Of a stretch of DNA of 64,000 bases, positions 16,228 through 25,364 are shown in pieces (within the stretch, counting starts at the first letter, position 1; each line of letters opens with the position of its first letter). Position numbers and translations under genes: made by a program. Origin of the DNA: Hyphomonadaceae bacterium (GTDB lineage: Bacteria; Pseudomonadota; Alphaproteobacteria; Caulobacterales; Maricaulaceae); contig JABDMW010000040.1 in NCBI GenBank assembly GCA_013001295.1, positions 169,178 to 233,177 on the forward strand, given 5' to 3'. The notes beneath the pieces are model-generated. The model did not search any database. It was not told where the DNA came from and saw nothing but the letters and a program-made list of their open reading frames with translations.

Positions 16228-17394
16228 ATGGCTTTCAGAATCGACAATAAAACGGCACGGCGATTGTGGCTCGCAACCAATGGGTTGGCGACAACACCCA
16301 CTGGACCGCTGGATGTGCTGCAAATCGTCAGGGAATTGGGATTTGTACAGCTTGATACGATTCGCAATGTCACGCGGGCCCATCATCATATTCTGTGGAG
16401 CCGCAATCAGAATTACCGCGAACCAATGCTGTGGGACTTACTTGCGAAGGACCGATCGGTATTCGAACACTTCACTCATGATGCCTCAATCTTGCCAATG
16501 GAATTTTATCCCATGTGGAAGCGGCAATTTCCACGCATCAAAAAGAAAATTGACGGAAGCTGGTATGCCGGATCGGACATGAGCGATGCCGCTCATGCTT
16601 TGATCGTAAAACGCATCGAACAAGAAGGCCCGTTGTGTACGCGCGCATTCGACACCAAGATCAAAGGCGAGAAAACCATGTGGAAACGCCCGCCCCACAA
16701 GCGCGCCCTCGATTATATGTGGTATTGCGGCGAACTGACCACGTCTCACCGGGAAAACTTCATCAAATTCTATGACTTATCGCACCGAATCATCCCTGAG
16801 CACCATTATGAAGAAAGTCATTCGGAAGAAATTCAAATCGACTGGCTGTGTTCAAATGCGCTCAATCGTTTGGGTTTCGGATCGGAGGGCGATATCAAGC
16901 GGTTCTGGGACGCCACTGATATATCGGAGGTCAAATCATGGGCTGCTCGAAAGCAAGATCTCGTGCCCGTGCAAATTCAACACAATAGTGGTGATTGGAC
17001 CGAAGCACTGGCTCCTGCGGATATCGACGTTCGACTTGGTGAGCTTGCCAAGCCAACATCCCGATTGCGTATATTAAATCCGTTTGATCCGGCCATCCGC
17101 GACCGTGACCGTCTAAAACGCCTGTTCGGATTTGACTATAAAATCGAGATTTTCGTACCTGCTGCAAAGCGAAAATACGGTTACTACGTTTATCCTTTGC
17201 TGGAAGGTGACAGATTTGTCGGACGGATCGAGCTGAAAGCGGACCGAAAGAAAAACCAATTGAGCGTTCATAATTTATGGCTTGAACCGAAAATAAAATG
17301 GACCCCGAACCGGGCCGAAAAACTGGATGCAGAGCTTGCCCGGCTTGGTCGGTTAATCGGCGTCCAAAACATCAAATGGCTGTGCAAGCCGTAA
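16228..17394 (+). CDS. YcaQ-like winged-helix protein (HTH_42, crosslink glycosylase family)
   Basis: 388 residues, typical of the family. The N-terminal winged-helix stretch includes ELGFVQLDTIRNVTRAH (about 36-52), which contains the QLD (QxD) signature of the AlkX/YcaQ glycosylases that unhook interstrand crosslinks. HHHILWSRNQNY, a second HTH block and the closing LNPFDPAIRDRDRLKRLFGFDY and YYVYPLLEGDRFVGRIELK blocks match the family. Biological damage substrate unknown here. A short membrane-protein gene starts 18 bases downstream. Confidence 0.88.
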   Translation: MAFRIDNKTARRLWLATNGLATTPTGPLDVLQIVRELGFVQLDTIRNVTRAHHHILWSRNQNYREPMLWDLLAKDRSVFEHFTHDASILPMEFYPMWKRQFPRIKKKIDGSWYAGSDMSDAAHALIVKRIEQEGPLCTRAFDTKIKGEKTMWKRPPHKRALDYMWYCGELTTSHRENFIKFYDLSHRIIPEHHYEESHSEEIQIDWLCSNALNRLGFGSEGDIKRFWDATDISEVKSWAARKQDLVPVQIQHNSGDWTEALAPADIDVRLGELAKPTSRLRILNPFDPAIRDRDRLKRLFGFDYKIEIFVPAAKRKYGYYVYPLLEGDRFVGRIELKADRKKNQLSVHNLWLEPKIKWTPNRAEKLDAELARLGRLIGVQNIKWLCKP

Positions 17395-17411
17395 CGCAGG
17401 ATCTCAACGCT

Positions 17412-17663
17412 ATGGAATATCATTGGTATGACTTTATCGGCAATATCGGCGTCGCGCTGATCTTGCTTACATATCTGGCCTTACAACTCGACAAGATTGA
17501 TGCGAAAGGTCTCGCCTACTCTTTGATCAACGGGATCGGAGCATTGTGCATCCTGATATCTTTAGCCTATGCGTTTAATATGTCCGCGTTCATTATCGAA
17601 GCGGCGTGGCTCCTGATCAGTATTTTTGGTGTTATCTTGACCATGCGCCGCCGCAATATTTAA
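17412..17663 (+). CDS. CBU_0592-type small membrane protein
   Basis: 83 residues, started at the ATG of MEYHWYDFIGNIG because AGGA sits about 10 bases before it; the same frame is open further upstream inside the preceding gene. Three hydrophobic segments at about 6-24, 34-52 and 56-75 with the family pattern IGVALILLTYLALQLDKID and YSLINGIGALCILISL. The family is known only by name (CBU_0592); related proteins look like half transporters. It converges with the OYE gene, overlapping by 4 bases. Confidence 0.75.
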   Translation: MEYHWYDFIGNIGVALILLTYLALQLDKIDAKGLAYSLINGIGALCILISLAYAFNMSAFIIEAAWLLISIFGVILTMRRRNI

Positions 17664-18754
17664 TACAGCGTCTTTAACGCCTCACCGTCATAATCCTTTA
17701 GCTCGTCTTGACGTCCTTCTTTGATTTTTTTCACCCATTCCGGGTCTTGTAGAAGCGCACGCCCGACGGCAACCAGATCAAACTCGCCTGCGTCCATGCG
17801 TTTCACGAGTTCATCGAGCGGTGCAGCTTCAGATCCGACGCCGGCAAAAGCCGAGAAGAAATCGCCGTTGAGGCCAACAGACCCGACCGTGATTGTTGGG
17901 AGGCCGGTGAGTTTTTTCGTCCATCCCGCCAAATTCAGATCAGAGCCTTCAAACTCAGGCTCCCAGAACCGGCGTTGTGAACAGTGCAAAACATCAACAC
18001 CGGCATCGACAAACACTTTCAGGAAAGCCTCGAGTTTTTGCGGTGTGTCAGCCAAACGCGCCGTATAATCCTGTTGTTTCCACTGTGAATAACGCAGCAT
18101 AATCGGCATTTCATTGCCGACGGCTTTTCGGCACTCCTTGATGACTTCCGCAGCAAATGTGGCACGCTCAACCATGCCGCCCCCATATTTATCTTCGCGT
18201 TTGTTCATCACATCCCAGAAGAATTGATCGATCAGATAACCATGCGCACCGTGGATTTCGATGGCATCAAATCCAAGCTTAGCGGCATGGGCCGCGGACC
18301 GGGCATAAGACGCCACCATGTCGGCAACTTCGCTTTCGCTGGGTGCTGGCTGAACCTGCTTGCCGGTATGGGTAAGTCCGGACGGACCATCACTGACCGC
18401 TTCGGGATTGTGACCAGTTCCCGGTTTACGGACCATGCCGATATGCCAAAGTTGCGGGGCAATGCGTCCACCCGCTTTGTGGACGCGGTCGCATATCCGC
18501 TTCCAGGCCGACAAAGCCTCTTCACTATGAAACACGGGTACTGATGTGTCGTTTGATGCCCCCGGCCGGTCGATGGTCGTACCTTCGGTCAGGATCAACC
18601 CAACATCCGCTGCCGCGCGGCGTTCATAATAGTCACCGACCTTGTTACCCGGGATTCCATTGGGTGAAAAACTGCGCGTCATCGGAGCCATCACAAACCG
18701 ATTGGGCAGCGTCAGACCGCGGCATTTAAACGGTGTAAACAAGGAAGATGTCAT
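17660..18754 (-). CDS. NADH:flavin oxidoreductase, Old Yellow Enzyme family
   Basis: 364 residues from the ATG of MTSSLFTPFK, about the family's length. Flavin-contact blocks NRFVMAPMTRS, the GL(I)LTEGTTI turn, WHIGM and IEIHGAHGYLIDQFF are clear. HGAHGYL has the His-His-Tyr-like site for substrate oxyanion binding, and RYSQWK and VGRALLQDPEWV bind the FMN phosphate. Closest in style to the Class I xenobiotic-reducing group. Substrate unknown (enones, nitro compounds or nitrate esters are typical). Confidence 0.9.
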   Translation of the reverse strand: MTSSLFTPFKCRGLTLPNRFVMAPMTRSFSPNGIPGNKVGDYYERRAAADVGLILTEGTTIDRPGASNDTSVPVFHSEEALSAWKRICDRVHKAGGRIAPQLWHIGMVRKPGTGHNPEAVSDGPSGLTHTGKQVQPAPSESEVADMVASYARSAAHAAKLGFDAIEIHGAHGYLIDQFFWDVMNKREDKYGGGMVERATFAAEVIKECRKAVGNEMPIMLRYSQWKQQDYTARLADTPQKLEAFLKVFVDAGVDVLHCSQRRFWEPEFEGSDLNLAGWTKKLTGLPTITVGSVGLNGDFFSAFAGVGSEAAPLDELVKRMDAGEFDLVAVGRALLQDPEWVKKIKEGRQDELKDYDGEALKTLY

Positions 18755-18907
18755 AACTAATCCATTTGCAAATTTCGAAACAGGTATATGCAACTCATTG
18801 CATTAGAATACTAGGAAAATATCGCGCCCCGTAAAAACCGTTCCACTTGATCCAATCCTAAATTAAAAGGGTATAAATTGGTGAAAAACCTAAAATATGG
18901 GGAAAAT

Positions 18908-19438
18908 ATGAAACACATTTTGATACTTTTGACGTCCGGTTTGCTAATCTCTTGCGGCGCTCAGAATACAATTGTCGTGAACACGGCTCCGCTCGAAGAA
19001 CAAAAACTAAGCGCGGTGTCCATTGACGACTTTAAAGTTCTCAAAGGCAATGATTGGCAGGGTCGTTTAACCTATTTGAATTACGGAAGTGACGAGCGGT
19101 CAACCATCCCGGTCAATCTCGAAGTATCCATAAATTCCGATCAGGCATTGATTTATAAAATGATTTTCCCGGACGAACCTCACGCTAATTCTGAATCGTC
19201 GCTAAGCATATCTGATGACGGAGCAAAACTTGACGGTCAAAAAATCACTAAACGTTTCATGAACGAAGATGGTGAAACCGTCATCGTCACAAAATCAAAA
19301 GGCTATGACGACAATCGTGAAGTGACGATCAGGACGACATATTCTATTTCTGAAAATGAATTCAAAATGAAAAAAGACGTTCAGTTCGACACAGGCGAAG
19401 CATTTATAAACCGCAACGAATTTGCCTTTAATCGCTAG
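18908..19438 (+). CDS. Lipoprotein of unknown function
   Basis: 176 residues from ATG 18908, chosen because GGGGA precedes it; a TTG/ATG-like start ten codons upstream lacks that site. Signal with lipobox LISC. The mature protein is beta-rich and polar (LKGNDWQGRLTYLNYGSDE, ISENEFKMKKDVQFDTG), compatible with a lipocalin-like barrel. No family recognised. The following gene is 63 bases downstream and may be co-transcribed. Confidence 0.7.
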   Translation: MKHILILLTSGLLISCGAQNTIVVNTAPLEEQKLSAVSIDDFKVLKGNDWQGRLTYLNYGSDERSTIPVNLEVSINSDQALIYKMIFPDEPHANSESSLSISDDGAKLDGQKITKRFMNEDGETVIVTKSKGYDDNREVTIRTTYSISENEFKMKKDVQFDTGEAFINRNEFAFNR

Positions 19439-19501
19439 TCAACCATTTTCACAACTACCAGCCACTTGTCACGTTTGAAAATGTAACCTACAAAACGTGC
19501 C

Positions 19502-20290
19502 ATGACAGACGAGGCGCACACTTCAGCAGAATTGATTCCCAATGCGGAACACCGGTCAAAATTGGTGGGCCTGCTCGGGCGCATGACAATTTACTACATG
19601 ATCGTTTTGGGTCTCGTGGGATTAACATATTCAGCAGCCCCGTCATTGTTTTCCAATTTTCCGGTCGGCGGGCTCAGTGAATATTCATCATTTCAAAGTG
19701 AAACCGCACAGCTGCTCGAAGAAACCCTCTTAAATGGTGACGGAGATGAGCTTGAGGTCATTGCCTCCGGTGTTCAGCAAGCACAAGTCCAGGACGGGCC
19801 GGCTTGGCTGACAAATATGAAGTCATTGTTTTTTGCCATGCTGACGACCCTGGTTTTGATGATCCCCGTATCTTGGGTTTACAAATCGATCCATCAGGGC
19901 AGCGATTTTGACCATTCCATCGACGAGACAGCCTTGGTTCTTCCTGCCGTTGTCGCCGGTATTGTTACGGTTGTGCAGCATTCACTGGCTCTCGCCTTTA
20001 GCTTGGCGGGTATCGTAGCCGGTGTTCGGTTTCGACGCGCACTCAGCGACACATTTGACACCTTGTTTATTTTTGTTGCCATTGGCGTCGGGTTAGCAGC
20101 TGGCGTCGCGTCCGTTGAAATCGCATTCGTGATCACATTGTTTTTCAATTACACAACCGTACTCATCTGCGTGTTTGGTGACGGTTTGGAATCGCAACAT
20201 GTCGCTCAAAAAAAGATCGATCGCAGGAAACGGAAAAAACAACGCACTGAACAATTGGCGTCTCACTCTAAAGAAACGCCGTCAGAATAA
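19502..20290 (+). CDS. DUF4956-type inner membrane protein
   Basis: 262 residues. Hydrophobic segments at about 26-48, 105-126, 145-170 and 180-215. The family block HSLALAFSLAGIVAGVRFRR followed by DTFDTLFIFVAIGVGLAAGV matches the DUF4956 pattern (a conserved Arg-rich VRFR turn before DTxDxxF). The C-terminal tail is basic (KKIDRRKRKKQR). Families of this type sit near polyphosphate/tubulin-like VTC domain and CotH genes in some genomes, which fits the CotH-like gene two places downstream, although those are on the other strand. Function unknown. Confidence 0.72.
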   Translation: MTDEAHTSAELIPNAEHRSKLVGLLGRMTIYYMIVLGLVGLTYSAAPSLFSNFPVGGLSEYSSFQSETAQLLEETLLNGDGDELEVIASGVQQAQVQDGPAWLTNMKSLFFAMLTTLVLMIPVSWVYKSIHQGSDFDHSIDETALVLPAVVAGIVTVVQHSLALAFSLAGIVAGVRFRRALSDTFDTLFIFVAIGVGLAAGVASVEIAFVITLFFNYTTVLICVFGDGLESQHVAQKKIDRRKRKKQRTEQLASHSKETPSE

Positions 20291-20292
20291 TT

Positions 20293-22083
20293 CTACTTGA
20301 ATTTTCTAAGCATCGCATCGCGACGGGATAATAGCGCCGCGATTTCTCGTGCGGTCAACACCTCCCCCAACGCAGAATTTAATTTTTGCTCGTCCAGTTG
20401 AATAAGTGCGCTTTTCATTCCTGCAGAAAGCTTGATGGCGTCGCGGCGTATGCCCGAAGGTAATATGCGATCATCATCAAAGCCGCGAGTGAAGTCCGAG
20501 AGAAAAATGAGTCCCTGATTGGGGCGGTAAAATAAATTGGCTGCGGTTCTGCCTTTATTCGCCGTCAATACATCAAAGGCCAACATTAATTGATGTTGGC
20601 GCGCAATCGGACACCAGCCACCTAGTGTAATATTGTCGGCGCGACGTTTGGAATCTGTGACAGCATTTTTGTAGGCGAACTGGAGGGACCCGGCCTCATT
20701 GCCAATTGTCCGGCGGACCGTCGGCGGAACCACATCGAAACCCAGCATCTGATCGAGCAGATAAGCCGCGCGTTCTCTTTCTCCCGTATAAAAAAGACCG
20801 TTAAAGATATTGCCCAAATGGCTTATTCTGACGTTCGCAGGTGTGTCGCCAGATCGGGGCACAAGAACTTCAACCGAGCCCTCAGTTAAGGCAGTTTCAA
20901 TATCGGTATTGGACTGCGCGGCCGACGATTTTATGTCCGTCGATATCCCAGACGTTTCCATGGGGTCTAAATACTGGATTTTGATATCGCCGCTCTTGAT
21001 CACGAGCGCAGACGGGCGTCCTTTGTAATGGGCCACCAACATGCCGGTATCGAGCTGTATCAGTTTTCCATTGTACCGAGCATGAACCCGACCATCTCGA
21101 CTGGGTGTATGACCGACGACGACTCTCTTTGCATTCAGTTTGGAAAGCGCATTGTCCAGAATAGGTTTTTCTAACACGGTTCGGCACATCATCGCACCGC
21201 GATACCAAACCGGTCCGTCAGCGTTCAGAATATCGCTTTCATCCAATTCGATAAATTTGCGGAGTTTTCGTTTCTCAGCGGATTTCAAGGTCTTCGCACT
21301 GAGCAGGCCCCTCGCCATAGAGGTGAGATTTTTCGTCTCGTCTTTGGGCAAAATATTTTGATCGAACAGGTCTTGTCTGATCTCCATGAAATCTACTAAC
21401 GCGGATATGAAGGCCTTATTGGTTTTCTCCAATCCGTCTTTTGCGACCATCGCCGACAAACCGCCATGGACAAATACCGTATCGTTGAGAACGATGATCG
21501 TCGGGAGCGACAACAGCCACTTTCCATATTTGCCATTTGGCGCAAATGCGGCACGGTGGGCAAAATAACCCGGCGGAAAAGCAAGATCGAAGTCGGTCCG
21601 CGAAATGTCCGTGGCAACATTCAGGTCCTTATAGGCCGATGCACGCATGTCTTGAGTTTCGTCACCTGCAAAAGCCGCATATTCACCAGCCGACACATAC
21701 CGAAGATCTCCCATCAGATTCATCAACTCGTGATTGCCAGCAACGACATGTAGCTGACCGCCGGCTTTCGATGCTTGGCTCTGCAATTTCATCAACAAGT
21801 CCATGGATTTTCGCGAATCTGGACCGCGGTCCAATATATCGCCAAGACTGACAAAATGAGTCTTGCCCCCAATCCAATTTTGATCGGAGTCGATGAGTCC
21901 AGTCGCTTTCAACAATCCGACCAAGGCGGAATGCGCACCATGTATATCCCCGACGGCGACTATTTTTTCGACCTGTTCAAACCGATAATTATCCGCCGCC
22001 AATGAAGGTGTCGAAAAGCCGCCCAAAACCAATATGAATGCAAGAAAAGTGGAGTACGATGTTGATCTAATCGATCTATTCAC
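20293..22083 (-). CDS. Calcineurin-like metallophosphatase, exported
   Basis: 596 residues with a signal peptide (ending SLAA, about residue 29). The dinuclear-metal motifs are GDIHG (about 46-50), GDILDRG, GNHEL and, later, VVGHTPSRDG with its His. That is the PPP-type set, as in Shewanella-like phosphatases, so it is probably a phosphoprotein or phosphoester phosphatase in the periplasm. The C-terminal 200 residues are helical with RERAAYLLDQMLGF and look like a TPR-like or alpha-solenoid extension of unknown role. The GTG start lies inside the last codons of the upstream gene (8-base overlap), evidence for translational coupling. Confidence 0.85.
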   Translation of the reverse strand: MNRSIRSTSYSTFLAFILVLGGFSTPSLAADNYRFEQVEKIVAVGDIHGAHSALVGLLKATGLIDSDQNWIGGKTHFVSLGDILDRGPDSRKSMDLLMKLQSQASKAGGQLHVVAGNHELMNLMGDLRYVSAGEYAAFAGDETQDMRASAYKDLNVATDISRTDFDLAFPPGYFAHRAAFAPNGKYGKWLLSLPTIIVLNDTVFVHGGLSAMVAKDGLEKTNKAFISALVDFMEIRQDLFDQNILPKDETKNLTSMARGLLSAKTLKSAEKRKLRKFIELDESDILNADGPVWYRGAMMCRTVLEKPILDNALSKLNAKRVVVGHTPSRDGRVHARYNGKLIQLDTGMLVAHYKGRPSALVIKSGDIKIQYLDPMETSGISTDIKSSAAQSNTDIETALTEGSVEVLVPRSGDTPANVRISHLGNIFNGLFYTGERERAAYLLDQMLGFDVVPPTVRRTIGNEAGSLQFAYKNAVTDSKRRADNITLGGWCPIARQHQLMLAFDVLTANKGRTAANLFYRPNQGLIFLSDFTRGFDDDRILPSGIRRDAIKLSAGMKSALIQLDEQKLNSALGEVLTAREIAALLSRRDAMLRKFK

Positions 22084-23122
22084 GGCATTTCCCGATCACC
22101 TGCCTATCGCGTTTTTTCTTATCGCTCAGCATGTCAAAAAAAGCGTTCATATAGTCGACACTACTTTTCTTATTTCGCTCATCCAAATGCGGGGAGTTCG
22201 CAAACAGAGAAACGATCTCGGTCCGTTTTCCATTGAAAAGCGCAAAGTTTGCTGCCCAAATTTCCGGAGTTCGACATCTTCCGGTGAAATACCGGCGTCG
22301 CACATTCGATATCGGCAAATGATCAGGAGGTTTCGCGTATTTCGCATTCACTATACCGGCGGAATCAAAGTCGTATGGGATCGGTGTTATTTTGCTGGAC
22401 GCGCTTTCGGCCTTCATCAATTCAATATTGTGGCAACAGTCTTTGCCCGCCGGGCTTCTAATTGTTGAGTAATCCGTGTTTCCGATCATCAATTGAAACA
22501 GTTCGACCAATGCGGTTTTTTTGACGTCGAGTTGCGACCGATTGATATGCGGCGCTGTAACGACCTCCATCCCCATGCGCCTGGCCATGTTTTTATCATC
22601 TTCGATGACAAACCCGATATGGGTCCAGGGCTTTCGCTTGCCATCGCTATCCACATAACTGACGCGCATAAGCCGGGATTTAAGCGCATCATTTGTCAGA
22701 ATTTCTAATGATTTATAGGCAAGATACTCCAGAACGATGTCTTGCTGAGATTGTTTATCTGTCGCGCATGGCGCGACCAGCTTTAATTTGTCCTGACCTT
22801 CAAACAGCGTCCCGGCAACCTGCTTCTTTTTGAAATTCAGGCGCAAGGGCGGTAGTTTACAATTCAGTCGCCGAAACACGCCGCGTGTGCGCACGGATAC
22901 CGGTGTTCGGTACGTCGTCCCATCGCTGGTTTTGTACGCGAACTGTCCCTGCATCCACAGCCGGTCTTCTTTTTTACGCTCACTATATGCTTGGGATAGT
23001 GGTGCTGTAAGCACCACATTCAACATTTGATCTGACTGAAAAAGAGGAGCTTCAGACGCAGAGACCGGCGTCGCCATCATGCAAATGGTCAATAGGGTTA
23101 TTTTTATGTGTTGCGCCCGCAT
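22076..23122 (-). CDS. CotH-like exported protein of unknown function
   Basis: 348 residues with a signal peptide (ending PVSA). The central block VRTRGVFRRLNCKLPPLRLNF followed by LKLVAPC and later VLEYLAYKSLEILT resembles the CotH kinase-like fold (basic RG before a Lys/Pro-rich strand, then a Tyr-rich helix), but the catalytic pattern is only partly recognisable. Four Cys pairs may form disulfides. It is the first gene of a two-gene leftward operon with the metallophosphatase, an arrangement suggesting kinase/phosphatase antagonism; that is inference only. Confidence 0.6.
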   Translation of the reverse strand: MRAQHIKITLLTICMMATPVSASEAPLFQSDQMLNVVLTAPLSQAYSERKKEDRLWMQGQFAYKTSDGTTYRTPVSVRTRGVFRRLNCKLPPLRLNFKKKQVAGTLFEGQDKLKLVAPCATDKQSQQDIVLEYLAYKSLEILTNDALKSRLMRVSYVDSDGKRKPWTHIGFVIEDDKNMARRMGMEVVTAPHINRSQLDVKKTALVELFQLMIGNTDYSTIRSPAGKDCCHNIELMKAESASSKITPIPYDFDSAGIVNAKYAKPPDHLPISNVRRRYFTGRCRTPEIWAANFALFNGKRTEIVSLFANSPHLDERNKKSSVDYMNAFFDMLSDKKKRDRQVIGKCRE

Positions 23123-23168
23123 GTCCCATTCCTATCGCGATTTTTCGGGCATTGCAATCATGCACCTC

Positions 23169-25268
23169 TTACAGGGGTTTGGGTAATTCCATAGGTGGAA
23201 GATTGATTTTAGCGCGCTCGAGATTTATCGCTTCGGTAAGTTTTTGTTTAAAGGCTTGATAACGAGGCATTTCATACAGTGGCGCATATCCGGGATCGAT
23301 GACCATATATAAATCGCGCGTCCCCTTGAAAAAAGCACTTTCCACCATACTCATGGCCTCTTCGTTTTTTCCTTCCAAAATCAGGAGTTTAGCTTCGCGT
23401 AAATCCAAGCCAACATTATCGCGTCCCCATCCGCGCTCTTGGTTAACACGCAATCGTGTCGCATCTACCATTCTTTTCCCGTCCGGGTGATCTGCCGCAA
23501 TCAGCGGCAGGGCAAATGTTAAATAAGGAGGACGATTAAAAGCGCGCTGAAGATTTTCCAGACTGCCCCATGTGCTGTCATAATATTCGACCAATTCATC
23601 GAAGGCACCGGCGAGATAGAGTGTCGACGCATAGGCGGCCTGCCATCCAGGGAAATCCGGTCTGGCTTCAACTTGCGTGCGCGCAACTTCAAGCGCCTCC
23701 GCTTTCAGTCCTTGAAACAAAAGGGCATCATCTTGCAAATAGTTCAAATTTTCAGGAAGATCGATATCAAACTCGCCAATATTGAGATAGTCGCGGAATT
23801 TGTCCCGTTGTGTGCGTTGATTAGTCGGATCGAGTGCAATCGCGCGTCGACGAATGTCTATTGTTTCGGCAAGTGCACCACTATCACGGGCAAAAGCTGC
23901 TTCATACCCAAGCGGCGTCCCATTTTCTGGAGAAATCTGTTTCCATCGGTCGATCAATGCTTTTGCCTTTTCTTGTTCATTGCGATGGCGGTAAATCGTC
24001 AATAGATTATTGTTGGCGTCAGAATGCCCTGGATCATGTGACAGCACCAATTTGTATTGCTCAACCGCTTCATCAATCCTTCCCAATTCGGAATAGAGAT
24101 AGCCCAAATCATTTCGTGCCAATGGAAATGTCGGTCGCGCCTCTAACGCCAATTCGTAAAAAGTTTCCGCAGATCTTCGATCTTCTTTATCGAAAGAAAA
24201 ACTAAAAAGCCCGGCTTTGGCAAACAAAGCATCCGCCGATGTCGGATCAAGGCTCATAGCATTGTCTATCCAGACTTTAGCATTTTCAAGCGCCTCCTCT
24301 GCCGGTATATTACCGACTGCCCCCGGCGAGTCCGACATCATCAATTCGTAATACCCCCGCCAGGCCAATGCGGGCACATAATCAGCGTCGATATCCAATG
24401 CTTTATCCAAATCCTTTGTAGCTGCCGCGTAGCCGCCAAAAGATCCGAGCGACGCTTTCTTTTGCGCCGATAAATACAGTTCATAGGCACCGACATCCGT
24501 ACGTTTGGCTTGCGCCACCTCTTCTTTGTCGCCCAAAATTCGTGGCATCAGTTCTTTTATGATCGCAGTCGAAATTTCATCCTGAACAGCAAATATATCA
24601 TCCAGTTTTCGGTCATAATTTTCAGACCATAGATGAAAACCGTCTTCGGTTTTAATGAGCTGCGCCGTCACACGGATCCGATCGCCGGATTTTCGAACCG
24701 ACCCTTCTAGAATATGGTCAACTTCCAGAATTTGCCCGATTTCTTTTAAGTCAGTTTCTTTACCCTTGAATGAAAATGAGGAAGTGCGTCCGGCGACCGA
24801 TAGTTCGGGAACCTGTGCCAATTGATTGAGTAATTCTTCAGAAATTCCATCTGAAAAATACTCCTGGTTTTGCTCAACGCTCAAGTCCGCAAAAGCCATG
24901 ACCGCGATTGACGGCTCGAGGTTCGCATTTGCACGATCTGGCGACCGCGTAAAAATAATCAGGCCGGCGACAGCGACCAGGCTAACGAGAATCCCAATAT
25001 CTAGTCTACGCCCAACTTTGTCGCGCATCGCCTGCTCACCTTCGAGGGATTCCGTTCGCTTCACGCCCTCAGGTGTAATCTCGAAGGCCCACGCTAAAAG
25101 TAGCGCTAACGGGAAACCGCCGATAATCGCAACGGCAAAAAATGTGTCGACCCAATCGGGCAGGTGCAAGGCCGGCGTAAGAACAGCGATGACTTGTAAG
25201 ATAAGCCACCCGACGACAGCATACATTCCAGCCACGCGGAACATATTGCGACGTCTAAACTCGCTCAA
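23169..25268 (-). CDS. TPR protein with FlgO-type domain, membrane anchored
   Basis: 699 residues. Two hydrophobic segments (about 14-30 and 41-63) and a third at 92-107 anchor the N-terminus. After that the FlgO/TolB-N-like block PSIAVMAFADLSVEQNQ, EYFSDGISEELLNQLAQVPE and LEVDHILEGSVRKSGDRIRV appears, as in adenylate-cyclase-associated or winged-helix TPR proteins of alphaproteobacteria. From about residue 250 to the end there are TPR helices (DYVPALAWRGYYELMM, PTFPLARNDLGYLYSELGR). No cyclase catalytic domain remains, so it may be a signalling scaffold. Preceded by a clear intergenic gap of 97 bases from the M20 gene. Confidence 0.75.
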   Translation of the reverse strand: MSEFRRRNMFRVAGMYAVVGWLILQVIAVLTPALHLPDWVDTFFAVAIIGGFPLALLLAWAFEITPEGVKRTESLEGEQAMRDKVGRRLDIGILVSLVAVAGLIIFTRSPDRANANLEPSIAVMAFADLSVEQNQEYFSDGISEELLNQLAQVPELSVAGRTSSFSFKGKETDLKEIGQILEVDHILEGSVRKSGDRIRVTAQLIKTEDGFHLWSENYDRKLDDIFAVQDEISTAIIKELMPRILGDKEEVAQAKRTDVGAYELYLSAQKKASLGSFGGYAAATKDLDKALDIDADYVPALAWRGYYELMMSDSPGAVGNIPAEEALENAKVWIDNAMSLDPTSADALFAKAGLFSFSFDKEDRRSAETFYELALEARPTFPLARNDLGYLYSELGRIDEAVEQYKLVLSHDPGHSDANNNLLTIYRHRNEQEKAKALIDRWKQISPENGTPLGYEAAFARDSGALAETIDIRRRAIALDPTNQRTQRDKFRDYLNIGEFDIDLPENLNYLQDDALLFQGLKAEALEVARTQVEARPDFPGWQAAYASTLYLAGAFDELVEYYDSTWGSLENLQRAFNRPPYLTFALPLIAADHPDGKRMVDATRLRVNQERGWGRDNVGLDLREAKLLILEGKNEEAMSMVESAFFKGTRDLYMVIDPGYAPLYEMPRYQAFKQKLTEAINLERAKINLPPMELPKPL

Positions 25269-25364
25269 TACCTTTAAGATAACGCACCCCTGCTTTCGTT
25301 ATTTTTCAACACGTTAGCACATGGTAAAGCGATGCGATACGTCAAAATAAAGATGTGACGTGTC

